10,518 nt of DNA from Oscillibacter sp. (GTDB taxonomy: Bacteria > Bacillota > Clostridia > Oscillospirales > Oscillospiraceae). The translations under genes and the position numbers were made by a program. Shown here piece by piece: positions 6,272 through 10,518 of the stretch. Below the pieces are notes generated by a model. It saw nothing but the letters and a program-made list of their open reading frames with translations, was not told the origin of the DNA and did no database searches. The stretch is taken from positions 1-10,518 of the forward strand of contig JAAWIL010000268.1 in the NCBI GenBank assembly GCA_022796315.1, written 5' to 3'. Each line of letters starts with the position of its first letter. Positions within the stretch are counted from its first letter, which is position 1.

Positions 6272-6712
6272 ATGGATCACACAACCAATCACCAGCTCTC
6301 CCAATGGGAGAACACCGACCGCGTCCTGATGGAGGACTTCAACGCCGACAACGCCAAAATCGACGCCGCCCTGCGGGCCGAAGCCGACGCCCGCGCCGCC
6401 GCCGACGCTGCCCTGGCGGCCCAGGTGGCCAAGCTGGGGAACTGCCAGATCAGCCGGTTCACCTACACCGGCACCGGGCCGGATGTCCCGCAGGTTCTGA
6501 CCTTTCCCAAAAAGCCGCTGATGGTCATGATGATGAACGGCAGCGGGTGCGCCGCGTTCTGCCTCTATGGCTTCACCTCCAGCAGACTGCTTGACAGCTC
6601 GGACGGGCATTTTCCGGTGTCCTGGACGGAGAATTCCCTTACCTGGACATCCTCCACCATGAACGCCAAGGGCACACCCTACCCCGCGCTGGTACTGTAC
6701 GCCATGGACTGA
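6272..6712 (+). CDS. small phage tail-fibre-like protein, orphan
   Basis: A 146-residue protein with no signal peptide or membrane segment. The N-terminal segment has the pattern QLSQWENTDRVLMEDFN (8-24) followed by ADNAKIDAAL. I know this pattern from the start of short proteins in Bacillota prophage tail or baseplate regions. Residues 25-53 are Ala-rich with charged spacing and likely form a helix or coiled coil. Residues 57-146 look beta-rich, with SRFTYTGTG, a hydrophobic LMVMMMNGSG strand and a final YPALVLYAMD strand, as expected of a fibre-tip or receptor-binding domain. A trimeric fibre is plausible but inferred. It stands alone: no other phage genes are near, it has a perfect ribosome binding site, and a terminator follows 16 bases after the TGA. 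It may be a prophage remnant or a domesticated tail-like gene. Function is not established from sequence. Confidence 0.75.
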   Translation: MDHTTNHQLSQWENTDRVLMEDFNADNAKIDAALRAEADARAAADAALAAQVAKLGNCQISRFTYTGTGPDVPQVLTFPKKPLMVMMMNGSGCAAFCLYGFTSSRLLDSSDGHFPVSWTENSLTWTSSTMNAKGTPYPALVLYAMD

Positions 6713-6728
6713 CCCGGCGCGCAGAGAG

Positions 6729-6765
6729 AAGGCCCCCGCTCCTTTCGGAGCGGGGGCCTTGTTTT
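6729..6765 (+). terminator. terminator between convergent genes
   Basis: Perfect 14-bp stem AAGGCCCCCGCTCC/GGAGCGGGGGCCTT (6729-6742 and 6747-6760) with loop TTTC, then GTTTT on the plus strand. It ends the tail-fibre-like gene. On the minus strand the same hairpin lies 34 bases beyond the stop of the convergent S-layer gene and is followed by CTCTCTGC, so it may serve both, though with a poorer tail on that side. Confidence 0.88.
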
Positions 6766-6794
6766 GCCCTTTGCCTAAAAAGAGGGTGCTCTTA

Positions 6795-9700
6795 TCAGGC
6801 GTTGGAAGCGGTCATGGTGAATGTACCAGCCTGGACAATATCGCCAGCGGTATTCACAATCTTATAGGTGTGAATGCCCACGGGGATCTCGTCCCAGTTG
6901 ATGCACTGCACGCCGCCGGTAGCCCAGAGACCAGTGGCAACCTCAACAGTGTTGTCCAGAATCAGGCTGTAACCAGTATCCGCAGGCAGGTTGATCGTCA
7001 CCAGGAGCACAGCAGTGTTCACATCCTGGTCCTTGCCGATCTGCAGGAAGCTGGACTCACCGGCCTGATGGGTCCAACCCAGCAGATTCTGCATCGCCTG
7101 GGTGTGGTGATAGATGCCAGGGCCCTGGGCCACAATCTCGGCCTTGAGGTCGTTAGTGACGTCATCGCTCACCAGCTTCTCGTTGCTGTCTTCGTCCACG
7201 GGGGTGATGCCGGTCGCCGGCTTCGTGGTCGCGGTACTATCCTCGGGAGCCACAACAACCGCATCCATCACACTCTTCAGAGCCGGGGTCTCATAGGTGC
7301 CCTGGTCATCAGAGGTAGCGGCATTGCCGGCAATGGGATCATACCACAGCGTCAGGGTCAGCTCGGTCGTGCCGGCCTGGAACGTGGGCACAACCACCGT
7401 GCGGTCAGCAGTCCGGCAGATGTAGCCGATCAGGTTGTCGCCGATGATCTTGTCGCCGGCGGCCATCTTCTCAACGGTCTTGCCAACGTTGATCTGCGTG
7501 CCGGTGTTGGCGTCGATGTACTGCAGGTGAACCGTGGTCAGATCGGGATCAACGGGCTTCTCAGTCTCGTTACCGGCGTTGATCACGTCGGGAGTCTGGT
7601 CCCAAACCACCACGCTGGTGGCCACGCCGCCCTCGAAGACAGCGCTGATGAAGCCGGAGAACTTCTCGTTGTCCATCAGGTCCTTGACCATCTTGGCCAG
7701 GGCCTCCTTGCCGGTCTGGCTGTACTCATACTGGTTCTCCATGACGTTGGTCTTCACGACCGCACCGTCGCGGAGCACATGGGTATCCTGAACCAGGACG
7801 ATCTTGGCGTCGTTCCGGACAGCGAAGCCGTCCTTCTGGTTGGCGACCGCGCTCTCAATCCACAGGGTGTTGCCCGTGGTGGTGATCACGTTGGTGCCAT
7901 CCTCCGGGCCGCGGGTCACGGGATCAAGGGAGAGATAGTCAGGGCCCGTGGGGATGGAAATCCAGCCGTTGCCCTGGGTGGCGTTGGTGCCGGTCAGGTC
8001 GGTGGAGAGAACCACGGTGTCGTTGTCCTCCACAGAGGCCTCAACCTTGCGGACCAGGCCGACGAACTTGTTGCCAGCGGTGTCGGCATCCTTCTTCGCC
8101 CAGAACTCGCCCACGACGTTCAGGCCATTGGGCTGGCTGCTGCTCATGGTAGTGCTGTCGTCGCGGTTCTCGTCCCAGCTGATCAGGCTGGCGGACTTCA
8201 CAGTGCCGTCGCCCTTGTACTTCATCTCGTACCACTGGCCGAGGACCATGGAGTCGATGTCGGGAGTAGCGCCGTCGGAGACCTCGGTGATCTCGGTGAT
8301 CTCACCGTTGACAATCACCTTGCGGCTCCAGGTCCACAGCTCGTCTTCCTTGTTGTAGCTCTCCTGCTCCATGTCGTCACTGATGACATAGGCATAGTTG
8401 GTGGTAGAGCCGGAGTCCTCGCCGACCACGATGGCGGCAATGATGGCGCCGTCGGTGTCAAACAGGTTGTACACGCCGTTGGCGATGGAGTCCAGACGGC
8501 CGGGCTCGGGATCAGCGGGAGGAGTCGTCTGCACCGCGTCGGTGAAGCCGGTGGTGTTGCTGGAATTGTGGAACACCTGGGTGGCGGTCCAAGCGGTGAG
8601 GTTGGCGTTCTGCACGCCCACGGTCACGGCGTCCACGTCGTCGATGATGATGGCGGGGTTATTATCATCAACAATTTGGTTGGGCCGGGTGGCACGGATC
8701 AGGTCGGTGGTCACGGTGATGTAGATGGAATCATCGGTGCCGTAGGCCATCTTCACATTGGCCGTGTTGTTAAGGCCGGCATACTCATTGATGCCCAGGG
8801 TGGACACGTGCTTCTTGTCGATGGTGCCGTACTTGTCAAAGCCCGCATTATTGGTGCTGGTAACATCAATATGACGGCTCTGACCGGCCTTGTTCTTATC
8901 GGCGTTGAACTGGGTGTCGGTCCGGGCAATCTCCGTCAGAACATAGGCGCCGCTCTTGTTGACGGTGTACTTGCACCAGGTGTTCATCAGGGAGTTCAGG
9001 GAGTGGTCCGCATCGGTGGTGGTCATGGGCTTGCCGTCGGCATACTTGCTGTCATTCAGCTTGATGGTAACGGTGTCCATGGTGCCGTCGGTGAGGATGA
9101 TGTTGCCCTCGGCGGTCTTGTTGGCCAGGTTGCTGGTCTTGCCGTCGATGCCGGTCAGGAACGCGTAGTTGGTGGTGGCCTCCACGATCTCAATGCCGAT
9201 CATGTACCCATAGGGGTCCAGATACAGATTGTACGTGGTGTTCTTCATGTTGTCCTTGACATACTCGTCCAGCACCTCGGGATCGTAGCTGGCGGAGTTG
9301 GCATAGTCATACTGCTCGTCGGCCTTGACCCAGCTGCCGTTCTTGAAGGCGCTGATCTCGGTCTCAGAGATGACCTCGGGGTCCAGGATCTCCTGGATGG
9401 CGCCGTCGGCCACGCGGACCAGAACAATGTCGCCGTCCTTCACGTCCTCAACGGTGATGTCCTCGTTCTTCACGCGCAGGTCATCCACGGTGTGGGCCTT
9501 GTTGCGGGAAACATCGCTGGTGTTCTTCACCAGGACGAAGGCGGTGGTGTTGTCGAGATCCTCCAGGGAGTAAACCTCGAACTCAGCCTCTTCCTTCTTC
9601 TCGTCGTAGTCATCGGTGGCAATCGCCAGATAGGTGTTGACCACGGCGACATAGACGGTCTCCACGTCCTTGTCGTTGTCCACAAACACCTGGGTCAGGA

Positions 9701-10518
9701 CGCCGTTGCCGGTGCCGCCGATGCCCTTGGTGTTGCTGCGGATCATGTTGCCCTGGGTGAAGTGGAAGACGTCAGCGTTGTCGTTGCCGTTCAGCACGTC
9801 CTTGCTGACCTCGCCGTCCACATGGATCTCGAAGTTGTACTCGTCGATGGTCCGGCTGCCCAGCAGATCATAGAGATCCCGGCCAGTGACCTCGGTGGTG
9901 TACTCCTTCTTGAGGAGCTCGGTCTTGATGTAAGCGCCGATCTCCTCGCCGTCGTACTTCCACTCGCGGTCCGGACGGCCGAACACGTCCATGTCCTCGG
10001 TCAGGACCAGCTTGTTGAAGTACTGCTCAGCAAACTGCACGTTGTCGTCATCATAGATGTTGTTCCAGCGGGTCTGCTGGCTGCCCCACTCCTGGGGACG
10101 GGCGTTGCTGCTGCCCACGGTCACTTCCGCGCCGTTGACAGTCGCGGTGATCTTCTGGTCATACTCCACCAGGTCGGCCTTCAGGGTGTTGAAGGCATAC
10201 AGAGCGGCCTCCTGGCGGGTGACGTAGTCCACGCCGTTGAAGGTCTTCTCCAGGTTGGCATTCAGGCCGATGCCGATGGCCCGCTTCGCCACGTTGATGG
10301 ACCAGTTGGGGCCGGTGTAGCCCTCGATCTCGGCGTCATAGCCCAGAGCGCCCAGCAGCATCTTCATGAAGGCATAGCCTGTCAGAGTGCCGGCGGGACG
10401 GAAGGAGCCATCGGCGTAACCGCTGATGATGCCTTCCTTCTGGCAGTAGGCGATGTAACCGGCGAACTCGCTGGTTACGGGGACGTCGCGGTAGGGGGCG
10501 GTGTCTGCGTGGAGCTCA
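6795..10518 (-). CDS. S-layer-type protein with N-terminal SLH domains (5' end outside window)
   Basis: 1240 codons lie in the window and the frame is open to the right edge, so the start, the signal peptide and probably a first SLH domain lie beyond it. The internal ATG at 10367 is inside an SLH domain and is not the start. In-window residues 11-58 (DVPV, GIISGYADGSFRP, FMKMLLGALGY) and 72-112 (with TRQE at 100-103) are SLH domains. A long acidic ectodomain follows, rich in D, E, N and T and poor in Cys. Three related beta units can be aligned by eye near 272-378, 427-531 and 680-778; the latter two share TTNYA(F/Y) and a DG turn before hydrophobic strands. Residues about 996-1060 (HLQYIDANTG to LTLWYDP) resemble a MucBP module. 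The C-terminus (about 1190-1240) looks like a final Ig-like domain. It ends in tandem stops, TGA TAA. Uniform C/G-ending codons fit an abundant wall protein. A structural S-layer or major wall-protein role is inferred; no catalytic motif is seen. Confidence 0.92.
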   Translation of the reverse strand, partial: ELHADTAPYRDVPVTSEFAGYIAYCQKEGIISGYADGSFRPAGTLTGYAFMKMLLGALGYDAEIEGYTGPNWSINVAKRAIGIGLNANLEKTFNGVDYVTRQEAALYAFNTLKADLVEYDQKITATVNGAEVTVGSSNARPQEWGSQQTRWNNIYDDDNVQFAEQYFNKLVLTEDMDVFGRPDREWKYDGEEIGAYIKTELLKKEYTTEVTGRDLYDLLGSRTIDEYNFEIHVDGEVSKDVLNGNDNADVFHFTQGNMIRSNTKGIGGTGNGVLTQVFVDNDKDVETVYVAVVNTYLAIATDDYDEKKEEAEFEVYSLEDLDNTTAFVLVKNTSDVSRNKAHTVDDLRVKNEDITVEDVKDGDIVLVRVADGAIQEILDPEVISETEISAFKNGSWVKADEQYDYANSASYDPEVLDEYVKDNMKNTTYNLYLDPYGYMIGIEIVEATTNYAFLTGIDGKTSNLANKTAEGNIILTDGTMDTVTIKLNDSKYADGKPMTTTDADHSLNSLMNTWCKYTVNKSGAYVLTEIARTDTQFNADKNKAGQSRHIDVTSTNNAGFDKYGTIDKKHVSTLGINEYAGLNNTANVKMAYGTDDSIYITVTTDLIRATRPNQIVDDNNPAIIIDDVDAVTVGVQNANLTAWTATQVFHNSSNTTGFTDAVQTTPPADPEPGRLDSIANGVYNLFDTDGAIIAAIVVGEDSGSTTNYAYVISDDMEQESYNKEDELWTWSRKVIVNGEITEITEVSDGATPDIDSMVLGQWYEMKYKGDGTVKSASLISWDENRDDSTTMSSSQPNGLNVVGEFWAKKDADTAGNKFVGLVRKVEASVEDNDTVVLSTDLTGTNATQGNGWISIPTGPDYLSLDPVTRGPEDGTNVITTTGNTLWIESAVANQKDGFAVRNDAKIVLVQDTHVLRDGAVVKTNVMENQYEYSQTGKEALAKMVKDLMDNEKFSGFISAVFEGGVATSVVVWDQTPDVINAGNETEKPVDPDLTTVHLQYIDANTGTQINVGKTVEKMAAGDKIIGDNLIGYICRTADRTVVVPTFQAGTTELTLTLWYDPIAGNAATSDDQGTYETPALKSVMDAVVVAPEDSTATTKPATGITPVDEDSNEKLVSDDVTNDLKAEIVAQGPGIYHHTQAMQNLLGWTHQAGESSFLQIGKDQDVNTAVLLVTINLPADTGYSLILDNTVEVATGLWATGGVQCINWDEIPVGIHTYKIVNTAGDIVQAGTFTMTASNA

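Noticed and set aside
5854..6610. Open frames on both strands in the gap between the surface gene and the tail-like gene
   Set aside because: They run through hairpins and terminators, and the translations are Arg/Gly/Ala/Pro-rich without recognisable domains.
10365..10367. ATG at 10367 as the start of the minus-strand S-layer-type gene
   Set aside because: It falls inside an SLH domain (GSFRPAGTLTGYAF precedes it), and the frame stays open with 50 further SLH codons to the window edge.

Overview
The window looks like chromosomal DNA from a gut-type Clostridia of the Oscillospiraceae group (relatives of Flavonifractor, Oscillibacter or Lawsonibacter). This is inferred from GC-rich coding DNA with strongly C/G-ending codons, surface proteins with SLH domains, Bacillota-type ribosome binding sites, and palindrome-rich intergenic repeats of a kind I remember from that family. 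No genus can be fixed from the sequence alone.

Layout: (1) 1-141, non-coding or repeat-like DNA downstream of prfB. (2) 142-1266, minus strand, prfB (peptide chain release factor 2), complete and with no programmed frameshift. It has a near-consensus sigma-A promoter that fixes the start codon. (3) 1300-1786, a divergent intergenic region with a palindromic element (1403-1524) and the upstream region of the next gene. (4) 1787-5773, plus strand, a 1328-residue secreted surface protein: signal peptide, cysteine-rich treble-clef-like repeats, two InlB/Flg_new-like repeats, six tandem beta-rich repeats of about 125 residues, and three C-terminal SLH domains. It ends in a strong terminator. (5) 5774-6271, about 500 bases without a convincing gene, full of hairpins and one clear terminator. 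(6) 6272-6712, plus strand, a 146-residue phage tail-fibre-like protein standing alone with its own strong ribosome binding site. (7) A 14-bp terminator hairpin (6729-6760) between convergent genes. (8) 6795 to beyond the right edge, minus strand, a large S-layer-type protein with N-terminal SLH domains. Its 5' end lies outside the window.

The two large proteins should both sit on the cell wall through SLH domains, which bind a secondary cell-wall polymer, but they carry these domains at opposite ends. The locus is therefore best read as a cell-surface architecture region beside a housekeeping translation gene. The clearest unusual signals are a sharp change in codon use inside the first surface-protein gene (near base 3000), a recent 390-bp internal duplication in the same gene, the orphan phage-tail-like gene between the two surface genes, and the structured intergenic DNA at 5830-6195. 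I found no CRISPR array, tRNA, rRNA, transposase or recognisable defence system.
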